Source: Pelobates cultripes (taxonomy: Eukaryota > Chordata > Amphibia > Anura > Pelobatidae). From it: a stretch of 64,000 nt of DNA. This document shows positions 31,623 to 42,290 of the stretch, one piece after another. Below the pieces are notes generated by a model. It saw only the letters and a program-made list of their open reading frames with translations. It did no database searches and had not been told where the DNA came from. The position numbers and the translations under genes were made by a program. The DNA lies in contig OW240920.1 of the NCBI GenBank assembly GCA_933207985.1, forward strand, positions 130,529,145 through 130,593,144, in the 5' to 3' direction. Positions within the stretch are counted from its first letter, which is position 1; each line of letters starts with the position of its first letter.

Positions 31623-33264
31623 TGAAAGCGAGAAAGTGCATCAGCAATTACGTTCAAGAATCCAGGAACATGACGTGCACGAAAAACAATATTCAACTGC
31701 ATGCAATACAAAACAAACTGGCGAAGCAGCCGCACTACTGGGACCGACGCCGCCGAAAGATTGTTCACAGCCTCCACGACAGCCCCATTGTCCGTAAAGA
31801 AAACCACTCTCCTATCACGTAGGGCCTGGCCCCACAAGGAGAGCGCTACCACTAATGGGAACAATTCGAGAAAAGCCAAGTTCCGAATCTGTGGGCTGAC
31901 CGCCTAATGTTCGGGCCATCTTTCCGCACACCAATGACCCGCAAAGTAAGCCCCGAAGCATCGGTAAAAAGCTCTAACTCGGGTGATTCGATACACTGTT
32001 CCCTAAAAAAGACTCGCCCATTGAAATCCCTCAGGAAGGCCTCCCACACACCCAAATCCTCCTTCATCGGAGCGGTGACCCTGATAAAATGATGAGGTGA
32101 CCGCACACCCGCCGTGGCTTTGGCGAGGAACCGGTTGAATACCCTTCCTACCGGGATAATGCGACATGCAAAATTCAACCGCCCCAGCAAAGACTGTATA
32201 GCCCGCAGTGTCGCCTTCTTTGCCCTACGCAACTCTGAAACGGCATCGCGGAGAGACTCCAACTTATCTTGTGGTAATCTGCATTCCCCCGCGACCATAT
32301 CTATTTCAAGCCCCAAAAAACTCAGGCATGTAGTAGGCCCCACGGTTTTGTCGCGAGCCAGAGGTACCCCAAATACCTGACTGACCCATTCGAGACACCG
32401 TAGCCTAAAGCGGCAAGCGTCAGAGCCAGCCGGCCCGACACACAAGAAATCGTCCAGGTAATGGACCACAAACTTGGTGCCTGCTTCCTCCCTCACTACC
32501 CATTCCATGAACGTGCTAAATTTCTCAAAGTACGCACATGAAATGGAGCATCCCATGGGCAAACACAGATCCACAAAATAGTTTCCATCAAGATAACAAC
32601 CTAATAAGTGGTGACACTTTGGGTGAATGGGCAAAAGGCGGAAAGCCGCTTCTATATCCGCCTTAGCCAACAACGCTCCCTGTCCTGCTTCCTTTACCAG
32701 CTCGACCGCTTGGTCGAATGATGTATAGGAAACCGAACAGAGATCCCCGTCAATGTCATCATTGACTGATGACCCCTTCGGGTATGACAAATGGTGGATA
32801 AGGCGAAATTTTCCCGCCTCCTTCTTTGGCACTACGCCTAAAAGGGAAACCCTAAGATCCGGCAGCGGTGGTTCCCTAAACGGTCCCGCCATCCGCCCCA
32901 GGCGAACCTCCTGAAGCAATTTACCACATACCACATCATGATGTTCACCCACTGAGCGCAAATTACGGAAACGGGGAACCACAACCCGATCCCTGAAGGG
33001 AATGATGAAACCCCTAGTAAATCCCTCAAACAATAGACGGGCATCCTCCCGCTTACCGTAGCTGTTTAGCCAAGGGAGCATCGCGTCTACCCTCACCGGA
33101 GACCGCCCCAGAGGCAGCGGATGGTGCTGCAGCGCCTCCGGCCGCGCCTGTTGTAGTGGGCTTGCCCTTCTTGAAACACCGGTTGTAACCATGTCCCCCC
33201 CCACCGCATCCAGAGCATTCATGCCTAAAGCGGCATGCGGAGCCCCACTTACATTGGCCCTCAT
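31523..33264 (-). pseudogene. Ngaro reverse transcriptase-RNase H, broken in RNase H
   Basis: The RT frame 33264-31852 shows: SLLGVVPKKEAGKFRLIHHL (about 140-159); motif A KADIEAAF (201-208); LCLPMGCSISCAYFEKF; catalytic FVVHYLDDFLCVG (265-277); FLGLEID (316-322); and the start of RNase H, ELFTDAS (431-437). Just after FTDAS (about 31957) the frame shifts. The correct continuation lies in the frame that contains LAFLELFPLVVALSLWG, VVFFTDNGAVVEAVNNLSA and HVPGFLNVIADALSRFQ, ending at 31523. It also holds a TAG at 31904-31906. Polymerase is intact, RNase H is interrupted. The 5' end overlaps the gag-like ORF by about 210 nt in a different frame, so the true RT start is uncertain. Confidence 0.88.
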
Positions 33265-35395
33265 TATAGAGCCAGCAACATCCCTTCCTTTGCGCAGCCG
33301 ACGAGGTGGAAGAGGAACCGACGCCAGCCCCCCCTTGAAAGGGAGCCGCCTTTTGAGCCATCATTAGCTTCATCCATAATGGCAGGTCCATCTGGTCCCA
33401 CCTCATTCCCGGCTTAGCCGAAAGCCTCTGACGGAACTGTTCATCGTACCGCCACCATGCTAGGCCACCGTATGTGCGGTAAGCCTCCCACACCCCGTCT
33501 AAGTAACAGAAGAATTGCGAGCATTTCTCTGGGGCCTTTTCCCCCAGTACACTCGCCAGTATGCAAAAGGCCCGCAGCCAGTTCCCGAAAGTTTTCGGGA
33601 TTTTCCTATAACGACGCCGCTTTTCTTCCTCCTCTTTCTTGGGATCCTTTTTGTCTTCTTCCTTCAAGTCTAGGTATTCCTCCAAGGGGAGAAGGGAGAA
33701 GATCTCCACAAATTCCCCTTTCCATAACCTTTCCTTAACCTCTAATTTTAGGTGACACCCCAACGGCCCCGCAAACGACACATGCACGTTCTGCCTTGCT
33801 GCATCTGGAATCTCCCCCATTAGTATATCCCTCTCAGCCGCCACTTCCGTGGCTGCTGACCCCGCTGAGGCTGCTACCAGCTCACCTGCACTGCTCCCGG
33901 CCCGTTCGGAGACTGGTTTCTCTCCTAACCCCAAACCCGACGACCCCGGCAACCACGCCTTGCTAAACGAAGCCCCCTTATCCAAACCTGGACTCCATGA
34001 TGCAAGAAATGTTTTCAGACCCTCTAACAAATCTCCAGAGTGTGGTGTACTGTGAGACTCACCGACCAAACCCCTTGGTGTCGCTGATCCTGGGGCTGCA
34101 TCCCGAACTCCGCCGTGAGATGTTCCCGGCGAGGCTGCTGTCAAATCCCTGCTGTCCTGAGGCCTCCTGCGGCCTGCTGACCCGACATCCAATGGCCTGC
34201 GAACAAAAGAAGAAAAACTGGGGAGGCCGTCATCAGAACCCAAATCCTCCCTGACCTCACCCATTGGGCCTCTACGTGGACTGCTACTCCTGGCATGCTG
34301 GCCCTTACGGCCATATCTATCCCCGGAAAAACTTCTGCTCCGCCTGTCGGGAGAGCCCCCGCTCATTGACCTGGAGGCACTCTCCCGCGAGATTGCTCCC
34401 CGAACAGGTGAGCCACAGCAACGACCATCCGCAGACTCCCCGCTGCTACTGCGCTGCCTGCTCCGCCGTTCACTCCTGGAGCGATGGCTAGCTCTCCTGT
34501 CCCCCCCACTGTCTCTGCGCCGCTCTGTGGGGCTATCTGTCCTCTCCTGAGCGCGGCAATCCCTGCCCGCCCGCTGATCCGCTGGCCTACAGCGCCCCAC
34601 CCCTGCACCAGGCCGGGAGGGGGCCATGCCACTGCCTGCTGTGACCCCACCGCCTGTCACCAGCGCCCAATGATCCTTGTTCTGGCCCGTTGCCCGTGAC
34701 TGCTGCGCTGCGGGGAGGGGCGCTTGCGGCCTGGCCCTAGCCTGCAACCTGTTGTGTATTCTTGGTGCTTCCCTACCTACCCTGGAATAGGCTGTAGGTG
34801 CCGACTGTCCCCTGCTGTCCAAGCCCCTGCTGGCTGCCCCATCCTCAGCGGAACCTGACTGGGTTGCAAGGGCCTCATTTACCAACCCCTGTTTCTGCCC
34901 CCTTTTTGCCCTAACTGCCCCAGGGGACGACTCACCGCGGTTACTCCGTCCAGCTGCCTGCTCTGTGCTCCTAGCAGAGCCTGCTGCTTGTAACAGGTCT
35001 GCTGCCTCTGCTGATACTGCGCTCCTCACCGCCGCCGGGCGGCGCGGCGCCATCTTCTCCTGACCGCACACCTCAGACTCTGCCTGACGGCCGTGGTGTG
35101 TGGTCACCCCCGGGCCGCCACCTCCACGAATCCTAGCCCGGCCGCCACTTCTCCTGGTGCAGGTCCCTGTCATGCCTGCTGACGGGCTGCGGCTCCTAAC
35201 CGCGCCAGCACCGGCATCAGGGCTTAAGCGTTGTGGAGGCCTGGTCCGGCGCGCTGTCCTGCGCGCCGGCGACGGCCCTGCCGCACTCAGTGCTGCCCCC
35301 AACTGCTGCTCCATCCAAGCTGCTCCATGCTGTCGGACCGCTGCCTTCACACCCTCCAGGATTGCTGTCATATCACTTTCAGCCACGGAATCCAT
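33053..35395 (-). CDS. Ngaro gag-like protein (ORF1)
   Basis: The open frame on the minus strand extends from 35437. I favour the ATG at 35395 (MDSVAESDMTAILEGVKAAV), because upstream residues are a low-complexity MLASGGDFFFFVFQ. It is about 780 aa. In order: an N-terminal helical segment; a long disordered Ala/Arg/Gly-rich region with RS dipeptides (about residues 290-400); a conserved Ngaro/DIRS gag-like domain (EFVEIFSLLPLEEYLDLKEE, a KKEEEEKRRRYRK stretch, NWLRAFCILASVLGEK); and near the end a cysteine-rich RNA-binding motif with CCWLYNEGQCKWGSACRFRH then CSGCGGGGHGYNRC. It probably packages element RNA. No internal stop. Unusually GC-rich against its surroundings. Confidence 0.85.
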   Translation of the reverse strand: MDSVAESDMTAILEGVKAAVRQHGAAWMEQQLGAALSAAGPSPARRTARRTRPPQRLSPDAGAGAVRSRSPSAGMTGTCTRRSGGRARIRGGGGPGVTTHHGRQAESEVCGQEKMAPRRPAAVRSAVSAEAADLLQAAGSARSTEQAAGRSNRGESSPGAVRAKRGQKQGLVNEALATQSGSAEDGAASRGLDSRGQSAPTAYSRVGREAPRIHNRLQARARPQAPLPAAQQSRATGQNKDHWALVTGGGVTAGSGMAPSRPGAGVGRCRPADQRAGRDCRAQERTDSPTERRRDSGGDRRASHRSRSERRSRQRSSSGESADGRCCGSPVRGAISRESASRSMSGGSPDRRSRSFSGDRYGRKGQHARSSSPRRGPMGEVREDLGSDDGLPSFSSFVRRPLDVGSAGRRRPQDSRDLTAASPGTSHGGVRDAAPGSATPRGLVGESHSTPHSGDLLEGLKTFLASWSPGLDKGASFSKAWLPGSSGLGLGEKPVSERAGSSAGELVAASAGSAATEVAAERDILMGEIPDAARQNVHVSFAGPLGCHLKLEVKERLWKGEFVEIFSLLPLEEYLDLKEEDKKDPKKEEEEKRRRYRKIPKTFGNWLRAFCILASVLGEKAPEKCSQFFCYLDGVWEAYRTYGGLAWWRYDEQFRQRLSAKPGMRWDQMDLPLWMKLMMAQKAAPFQGGAGVGSSSTSSAAQRKGCCWLYNEGQCKWGSACRFRHECSGCGGGGHGYNRCFKKGKPTTTGAAGGAAAPSAASGAVSGEGRRDAPLAKQLR

Positions 35396-35481
35396 CTGAA
35401 AAACAAAGAAGAAAAAATCCCCACCAGAAGCCAGCAACAGCTAACAACAGGTAAAGATTTCAAATTAAAATGGAACCCAAA

Positions 35482-35912
35482 TTACAGATCCTTCCTGGTT
35501 CATGGCTGCCTAAAATGTATCCAAACATTCAGTGTCTCCTCCCTCTGCATGCAGACACTGAACTTTCCTCATAGAGATGCATTGATTAAATTAATCTATA
35601 TGAGGAGATGCTGATTGGCCAGGGCTGTGTTTGAATCATGCTGGCTCTTCCCCTGATCTGCCTCTTTGTCAGTCTCAGCCAATCCTATGGGGAAGCATTG
35701 TGATTGGACCAGGCCACCATTCTGATGATGTCAGCAGACTGCTTGTTTTTCTGAGACAAAAAGCATGCAGAGTTACAGCTTCAGACTTGAATACAGTAAG
35801 ATTTTGCTATATTTATGGAGGCATGAGGGGAACAGGGGGGCTAGATGGTGGTTTTAACATTATAGGGTCAGGAATACATGTTTGTGTTCCTGACCGTATA
35901 GTGATCCTTTAA
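35482..35912. mobile_element. T2-type MITE, 5'-truncated (copy B beside Ngaro)
   Basis: Starts abruptly at TTACAGATCCTTCCTGGTTC (35482) and runs to the natural right end GTATAGTGATCCTTTAA at 35912. 35482-35883 duplicates 28922-29310 with a 13-bp length difference (TTGAATACAGTAA-type segment present here, absent there) and very few substitutions. Confidence 0.85.
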
Positions 35913-36132
35913 CTAATTTTCTGAGAGTCCAGACCCACGCTATCTAATTAATAGGTTAGTCAGGATCACCCTATCTAGCACACCAACCCGTTGCCTCTCT
36001 GACATACCTAGCAATTAGCCTGTCCAATACTTCTTGTTATTGCATCTCCTACCTAGACTCACATTCAGTCATGTATATTCCGCATGTATATTCCTTCTTT
36101 TATAAAAAATAAAAATAAATTTAAAAAGTGCA

Positions 36133-36206
36133 GTTTATTGAGACAGGATGCCTGCCTCATTTACCCATATGATTGTAAACAAAGTTATATTGTTACTACG
36201 TGTCAT
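36133..36206. repeat. 74-bp host segment, second copy
   Basis: Identical by eye to 29307-29380. Here it is separated from the MITE right end by 220 bp of unique sequence that is missing in the left copy. Confidence 0.9.
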
Positions 36207-38394
36207 TACATTTGTCTGTACTCCCCTGCACTACAAAAATAAAGAATAAAAAAAAAAAAAAAAAAACCTAATGTGGACCCTGCCCCATCACTGTCCTATG
36301 ACATTGTGACCTATCAAAATTGTGTAGTATTAATTCAGTGATGTATCCGACCTCCATAGCAAATATGGACTTAACTGCACAAACGGTTTTTATATCAAAT
36401 TTATTGGAACGTGTATTTAAATGATTTCCTGACTAACTGAATTCACAGAAAAAGTACCATTAGGACAAAGCGAGAGAGAATTGGGCTACTAGGCTTTGCT
36501 GTGGAAGCTTTTTGGACATGATTTGCGGTACTCTTCTCTGAAGAAAAGGGCGTTTACTGCCTATTTTATTATTATTAATACTGGTATTTATATAGCGCCA
36601 GCATAGTCCATAGCGCTTTACAATATTATCAAAGGGGGAGATTTAACAATAAATGAGACAATTACAAAACCTTTCAGGAACAATAGATTGAAGAGGGCCC
36701 TGCTAAAACAAGCTTATGGTCTATAGGACTGTTATGACAATACCAGTATGGTACCGTAGACCGTTAATTTGTTTTCCATGGGAAATCAACTGTGAAAAAA
36801 CGAACAATAAATTGATAGATTGTTCCAAACAACTGAAGATGAAGATGAATTTAAATAAGAAAAATTTGTTTTGCCTGGCCATATAGGCGATTTAGCACGT
36901 CGTAGGGTCCAAGTGTAACATTAACTAGGAATTGGCCATTTGTGTTGGAAGTAGTTGAAGTGCACACAATGATGAAGATAAGATGATAATTGAAAAAAAA
37001 AACTAAAGCAGGATGTGTGCACATAGGCTAAAGGATAAGACTTTTTTTTATCCGTACCTGTACTCGCCCATTTGTTTATCCATAGACAAAAAAAGCCAGC
37101 AAGTTAATGCACAGAGAAATCAGTGAACCCAGATCTCTATTTCTATGGAGAGGAAGACTCAAATCGTTGTGTTTCCTTACCAAAAACCACGACAAGCTAT
37201 TTCTCACACAACCCAAAAGGCCTAAACTAAAGTAAACAGATAAGGTGGGGCCCGAAGCATCACTTAAAATAGTTATTCCTGTGCAAGCATTCTAGGGCTT
37301 TGAAAAACACAGAGAGAGACAATCACCATAACAAAACATCAAGACAGAGTGTTAAATGGCTGTGTTTATACTGTGGGAAGATTTACCAGCTGTGTGCTTC
37401 AACACTAATCTTTTCTCATTTAAAGTGACCTTGTCATTTTTATTAAGTTTTTTTTGTCTGGCGAAAGTCTTTGTGTGAAACACGCAGACAGAAATATCCA
37501 CACTCCACTGCATGTGTACAATGCACACAAGAACACCCAGGTTTGCGTACACATTAACCAATACAAATAAACGAACCAGTTTCGCACAGCAAAATACCCC
37601 TGAATTTAACGTCAGACTCTCTGTTTTGGGAGAGAACCACTTTAGCTGTGATTACACGAACAAGTAAAACAGTTGACTTTCCACACGATGCAGCAGTCTC
37701 AAGTGGAGCAATGCTGAGCACGTTGTTTAAATAATTATCAATGGAAAACTCGCTCATTGGTGGAGTAATGGGGTCGTCAATCCCTTCTTAGGAACATCAC
37801 ATGAAAGCCAACATCAATGGTGACTCCAAATCTCAGCAATAAATATAGCGGTGTCAGCTTCTTCAATAAAATTAATAACAACATTTATTCAACTGTTTAA
37901 GGTATTAAAAAATAGAAAAGTATTCTATTAGGCCCCAACACTTCATGTCTTCCATAGAACAGGCACAAATCTACGTGTTACATATAAAAGTGTTACATAG
38001 AACAATGTCAAGATCTTGACAAAGTATAACGATTTCTTACAAAACACGTTGAAATGGCTTTTCTGCCATTTCATGATGCAAATAGGAAATCAAATACAGA
38101 ATTTATGAATTAAGACAATTATAATTAGTCATCAGACCTTGTTTTTGACTCATGACCTTGTTTTATATTATGTCTCCAGAACTTATCAATGGTATTATAT
38201 CCAATAATACACAGTTCTTTTTCAGTTTTGGTCCAACTTTCCACATGACTTTGATATTGTCATTAGAGATGTACATGGCCGAAAAACAAATTTTATTTTG
38301 TTTCAATACATCAATTAATTGCCCTTAATTATGACAATCCCACGTAAGGATACCAAGTTAGGGAGCTTTGTACTAAACAGCTGTAAGGTCAAAC
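36207..38394. other. intergenic; one dispersed repeat
   Basis: 36583-36725 (TATATAGCGCCAGCATAGTC, then CATAGCGCTTTACAATA, then GAGGGCCCTGCTAAAACAAG) is a dispersed vertebrate repeat I recall from frog and fish DNA, class uncertain. An A-run lies at 36247-36266. No exon is recognised. Confidence 0.45.
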
Positions 38395-38885
38395 TTAAAG
38401 GACCACTATAGTGCCAGGAAAACATACTCCTTTTCCTGGCACTATAGTGCCCTGAGGGTGCCCCCACCCTCAGGGTCCCCCTCCCGCCGGGCTCTGGGGA
38501 GAGGAAAAGGTTAAAACTTACCTTTATTCCAGCGCCGGGCGGGGAGCTCTCCTCCTCCTCTCCGCCTCCGTTCCTCCTCTTCTGCTGAATGCGCATGCAC
38601 GACAGGAGCTGCGCGCGCATTCAGCTGGTCTCATAGGAAAGCATTTACAATGCTTTCCTATGGATGCTTGCGTATTCTCACTGTGAGAAGCATGCAAGCG
38701 CCTCTAGCGGCTGTCAGTGAGACAGCCACTAGAGGATTTGGAGGCTGGATTAACCCATTTATAAACATAGCAGTTTCTCTGAAACTGCTATGTTTATAGA
38801 AAAAAAGGGTTAATCCTACAGGGACCTGGCACCCAGACCACGTCATTAAGCTGAAGTGGTCTGGGTGCCTAGAGTGGTCCTTTAA
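38395..38885. mobile_element. T2-type MITE, GC-richer subfamily
   Basis: 491 bp between TTAA copies. Left end TTAAAGGACCACTATAGTGC, right end GCCTAGAGTGGTCCTTTAA. Near the left end is a hairpin (TATAGTGCCAGGAAAA, then TTTTCCTGGCACTATAG). Inner modules (GCCTCTAGCGGCTGT, AGCAGTTTCTCTGAAACTGC) match the remnant at 13345. Confidence 0.8.
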
Positions 38886-39639
38886 GGAAAAAATTTTTTT
38901 TCTTAAGTTTGCTTTTTCAGTTGCTTAGTAGATAAGTCACTAATTTGCTATCCTTATGAAACAAATGGATCTGAAAAGATTTGTTTTAATATGTTCTGAA
39001 TTCGTTTGTTTTCGTTTTGTTTCAGTTTTGTAAAGGAATTCGGAATTTTGGATGCTTCCAAATTGCTGAATTCTTCCCAAATTTTATTCAGAGAGAAATA
39101 ATTCAGCATGTCTACTTGTCATATTGAAACATTTGTGTAAAGAACTACCTCCACCACAAGCTCTCACAATGTCTCATGTACCTTCTGACACTTCACCACA
39201 TCTTCATCTGCTGAATGTTTTCTTAAAGTACCCCACCTTGCTCTCACTTGTTTAGAATTATGTTGAACCTTCTGTGAAGGTATACTTGAGGGTATATTAC
39301 AGAGGCTTTCTAAGGGAGGAGGAGGTGGTCCACCCTAGGTGATAGGTGGCAAGTGGGTACACAGAACTAGTGGGGGTGCCAATTGGCAGGTACCTAATCT
39401 GCTGCTGTCCTCTCACCAAGTGGTTCCTGCACTGATTTTTCAGCTTTCTCGCGTGCTGCGATGTGATGTCACTCAAGCCCCAGCATCCGTTATGAGCTGG
39501 GCAATCACAGACTTATCCCAGCAGCAATCACCAGTTCCACTCCAGGTCCCTTTAAATGTAAGAAAATTGAGGATAGGAGGAGCTCACTTTAAAGAACCCA
39601 GATTAAATTAAATGAAAATTCAATTACTGTGTATATATT
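38886..39639. other. no confident feature
   Basis: Non-coding. A 90-codon ORF at 39339-39611 shows no domain. Confidence 0.4.
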
Positions 39640-39812
39640 CTGTCTGTGTATTTGAATGTGTGCTTGTATGTATATGTCTGTGGGTGGATATATGACGCTG
39701 TGAGTGTGTGTTTGTGTGTCAGTCTGTGTTTTTGTGAAGTTTCTGTATATCAATGTGTGTTTCTGTGTCTGTGTGTGTGTATATATATATAAACGTGTCT
39801 GTGTGTATGATT
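39640..39812. repeat. degenerate GT-rich microsatellite
   Basis: Imperfect GTGTGT, GTCTGTGTG and TATATATATA runs from about 39640 to 39812. Minus-strand ORF with ThrHis repeats here is a composition artefact. Confidence 0.8.
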
Positions 39813-40121
39813 GTGAGTATGTGCATGCAATCTCCCTAACAAAAGGTGGTTGTGAAGGTGCATAGTAAGACACAAAAAAGGTTATATAGTTCGGGGAGAA
39901 ATGTCAAAATATATTTCCATCCAGGGTTCCATCTAACGTATATTAGAAGGTAAATATCTCTTTAATTCTCCACTACCTCAGTCCTCCCCTTTTCAAATTG
40001 TATTCTCTGTTCTCTCTTTTGCTATTCTATATTTTGTTCTGTTATCCTCTTCTCTTCTGTCTCCGCACTAGTCATAAACATGTTTTACTTTTGTTTTTTT
40101 ATTATTTCATATCTATATGTA

Positions 40122-40838
40122 CACTGCTCAAAAAAATAAAGGGAACACAAAAATAACACATCCTAGATCTGAATTAATTAAATATTCTTCTGAAATACTT
40201 TGTTCTTTACATAGTTGAATGTGCTGACAACAAAAATCACACAAAAATTAAAAAAATGGAAATCAAATTTTTCAACCCATGGAGGTCTGGATTTGGAGTC
40301 ACACTCAAAATTAAAGTGGCGACTTTGCCAATCTTGGTGTTCTCTGGCAAATGCCAAACGTCCTGCACGGTGTTGGGCTGTAAGCACAACCTCCACCTGT
40401 GGATGTTGGGCCCTCATACCACCCTCATGGAGTCTGTTTCTGACCGTTTTAGCAGACACTTGCCCAGCTCGCATTGATGTGCCATCCTGCATGAGCTGCA
40501 CTACCTGAGCCACTTGTGTGGGTTGTAGACTCCGTCTCATGCTACCACTAGAGTGAAAGCACCGCCAGCATTCAAAAGTGACCAAAACATCAGTGAGGAA
40601 GCATAGGAACTGAGAAGTGGTCTGTGGTCACCACCTGCAGAACCACTCCTTTATTGGGGGTGTCTTGCTAATTGCCTATAATTTCCACCTGTTGTCTATC
40701 CCATTTGCACAACAGCATGTGAAATTGATTGTCACTCAGTGTTGCTTCCTAAGTGGACAGTTTGATTTCATAGAAGTGTGATTGACTTGGAGTTACATTG
40801 TTTTGTTTAAGTGTTCCCTTTATTTTTTTTGAGCAGTG
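40122..40838 (-). mobile_element. Tc1-like transposon, internally deleted (717 bp)
   Basis: TIRs CACTGCTCAAAAAAATAAAG and CTTTATTTTTTTTGAGCAGTG are about 30 bp long and flanked by TA on both sides (40120-40121 and 40839-40840). On the minus strand a transposase remnant is readable with RRSLQPTQVAQVVQLMQDG, SAKTVRNRLHEGG and LTAQHRAGRLAFAREHQDW, i.e. the end of the DNA-binding domain. The DDE catalytic domain is missing. The ACTGCTCAAAAAAAT end is well known from Tc1 elements widespread in fish, frogs and lampreys. Confidence 0.9.
40178..40585 (-). pseudogene. Tc1-like transposase remnant
   Basis: A 135-codon frame inside the element, only about 80 of which (from about 40540 to 40290) resemble transposase: the HTH-type segment and the QHRAGRLAFAREHQDW region. 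It then runs into the right-hand non-coding part. It cannot transpose itself. Confidence 0.8.
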
Positions 40839-40840
40839 TA

Positions 40841-41410
40841 TATAAACCTTTATTAGAGAAAAAAGCTGTTCCAAAACCAAAGACATCAACATTAAAGATC
40901 CACTCACCCCTGTCCGTGCTGCTGAACCAATAGATACCAAAAAATAAAAACCCAAATCGATTCTCAAAAATGGAAAGAATGCTTTTTTAATTCCGAAATG
41001 GCAATCAAATGTATTCATTGGCCAATATGGTATTTTTTAAAAAAAAATTAATATTTATATTTACTATTAAAACTGAGTAGACAACAACTTTCTATAAATT
41101 AATCTATATCTGTTTTAGAGGCATATCCTGAATTTAGTAGAACAACCTCTAATGGTAAGTCCATCTTGCTTCAATAGAAAACTATAGGTAAAGTAGTTAA
41201 ACCCATTCATTGATCATCATCCGGCCCTCACAGACCCTAAGCCCACATGGAATGTCCTACGGGTTTAGTAGAAGAATCTCTGCTTAACAATTTTAATGCC
41301 AAAGTAACACTTGACTTGCCATTATACGGTCTTTATAAGATTGCAGTGTGGGGCTGTAGGGGGCACGGTAATTTTACTTTAACTGCCTAATAAAAATGTA
41401 TCACAGATGT
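40841..41410. other. no confident feature
   Basis: AT-rich intergenic DNA between the Tc1-like element and the LINE fragment. Confidence 0.4.
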
Positions 41411-41512
41411 GAATACATAAAGGGAATCAACACAGTAAAGGAGGAGACTATATTTAAAAGAAGAAAAACTACCACAATAAGAGGACATAGTCTTAAATTA
41501 GAGGGGCAAAGG
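41411..41512 (+). mobile_element. LINE 3'-end fragment, left piece
   Basis: Encodes YIKGINTVKEETIFKRRKT and RGHSLKLEGQR, matching the LINE at 59470-59935. It stops at GGGGCAAAGG, where the hAT-like block begins. The distal tail of the same LINE appears at 46606, beyond the block. Confidence 0.75.
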
Positions 41513-41900
41513 CAGGGCCAGATTAAGAGCCCAGTAGGCCTAGGGCTGACAATTATGATGGGCCTAATTACAGAATCGTAAACAGTCATACCTACCAATC
41601 GTCATGTATCTGGCGGAAGTGGTGCTGAAGCGAAACCCATAGGGTGCAGCTATGAGAAAACACACACTCTATGCTATTCTCTCTCTAATTTATGCTTTCA
41701 TCTTTCAAGTAAATCCATAACCCCTAACAGCAGTGTCCAGTGAAGAAGGCAGTTAATGGACGGGGTAAAAGGGTGGGCCACTGACGCAAATCATGTAATC
41801 AGACCTGCCGGAAGAGGCGAACATGCCTTAAAAAGGGGGCCTGTGCCTAAAGAATTGGAAGGCCAGCCTGGCATGCATGAACATCAGGCTGCCTGCCAAT

Positions 41901-42290
41901 TAGTGCAGAGTTTTATTTTTTATTTTTTTTATTTATTTTTTATTTTTGAATGCTGTTCTCTCCGGTGTTCCAACCCACTGGGATCCTGTGGTTGAATTAA
42001 TCCTATATGATGTGCCTGATTTTCACTTCCATTTTGTAAGTGTGTTTTTACATTAAAAGTGTTCATTCTGTTCAAGATACTCTGCACTATCATTATTTTC
42101 CTTTTCTCCTTCATATTTGCCACGATGTCCCGCAAGTTTTGAGGTTTCTACTATATTGATGATATGCCTACAATCAATTTTGGTTTGTGAGTGCAATTAT
42201 TACATTTACTTTCCACCTCAAAATTATTGCAACATTATTGCACTATGTTTCTCTTTGTTATTATTGTATTGTAGATTTTTTTCGTTTTCT
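41901..42290 (-). mobile_element. 390-bp retroposon-like insertion
   Basis: Inserted in the outer hAT copy. Flanked by CTGCCTGCCAAT on both sides (41889-41900 and 42289-42300), a 12-bp target duplication. The T-rich left edge (about 41911-41946) is the A-rich tail of a minus-strand retroposon. No domain recognised. The homologous inner copy lacks it, which defines its limits. Confidence 0.7.

Larger units (their letters stand above)
29381..35481 (-). mobile_element. Ngaro-type (DIRS order) retrotransposon, nearly full length
   Basis: About 6.1 kb on the minus strand with the Ngaro gene order: gag-like protein with zinc motif, RT-RNase H, tyrosine recombinase, then an SGNH-family hydrolase found in many Ngaro elements. 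Such elements integrate with a tyrosine recombinase, not an integrase, and make no target duplication. Near the 3' end are 63-bp tandem repeats (29653-29842). The expected split direct repeats (A1, B1, A2, B2) could not all be matched, so the 5' edge may be truncated. ORFs are long but carry at least two frameshifts and one stop, so this copy is probably inactive, though young. Confidence 0.88.

Noticed and set aside
30746..35454. Plus-strand ORFs of 60-162 codons opposite the Ngaro genes
   Set aside because: They are antisense shadows of the GC-rich gag, RT and recombinase frames, which have clear motifs on the minus strand.
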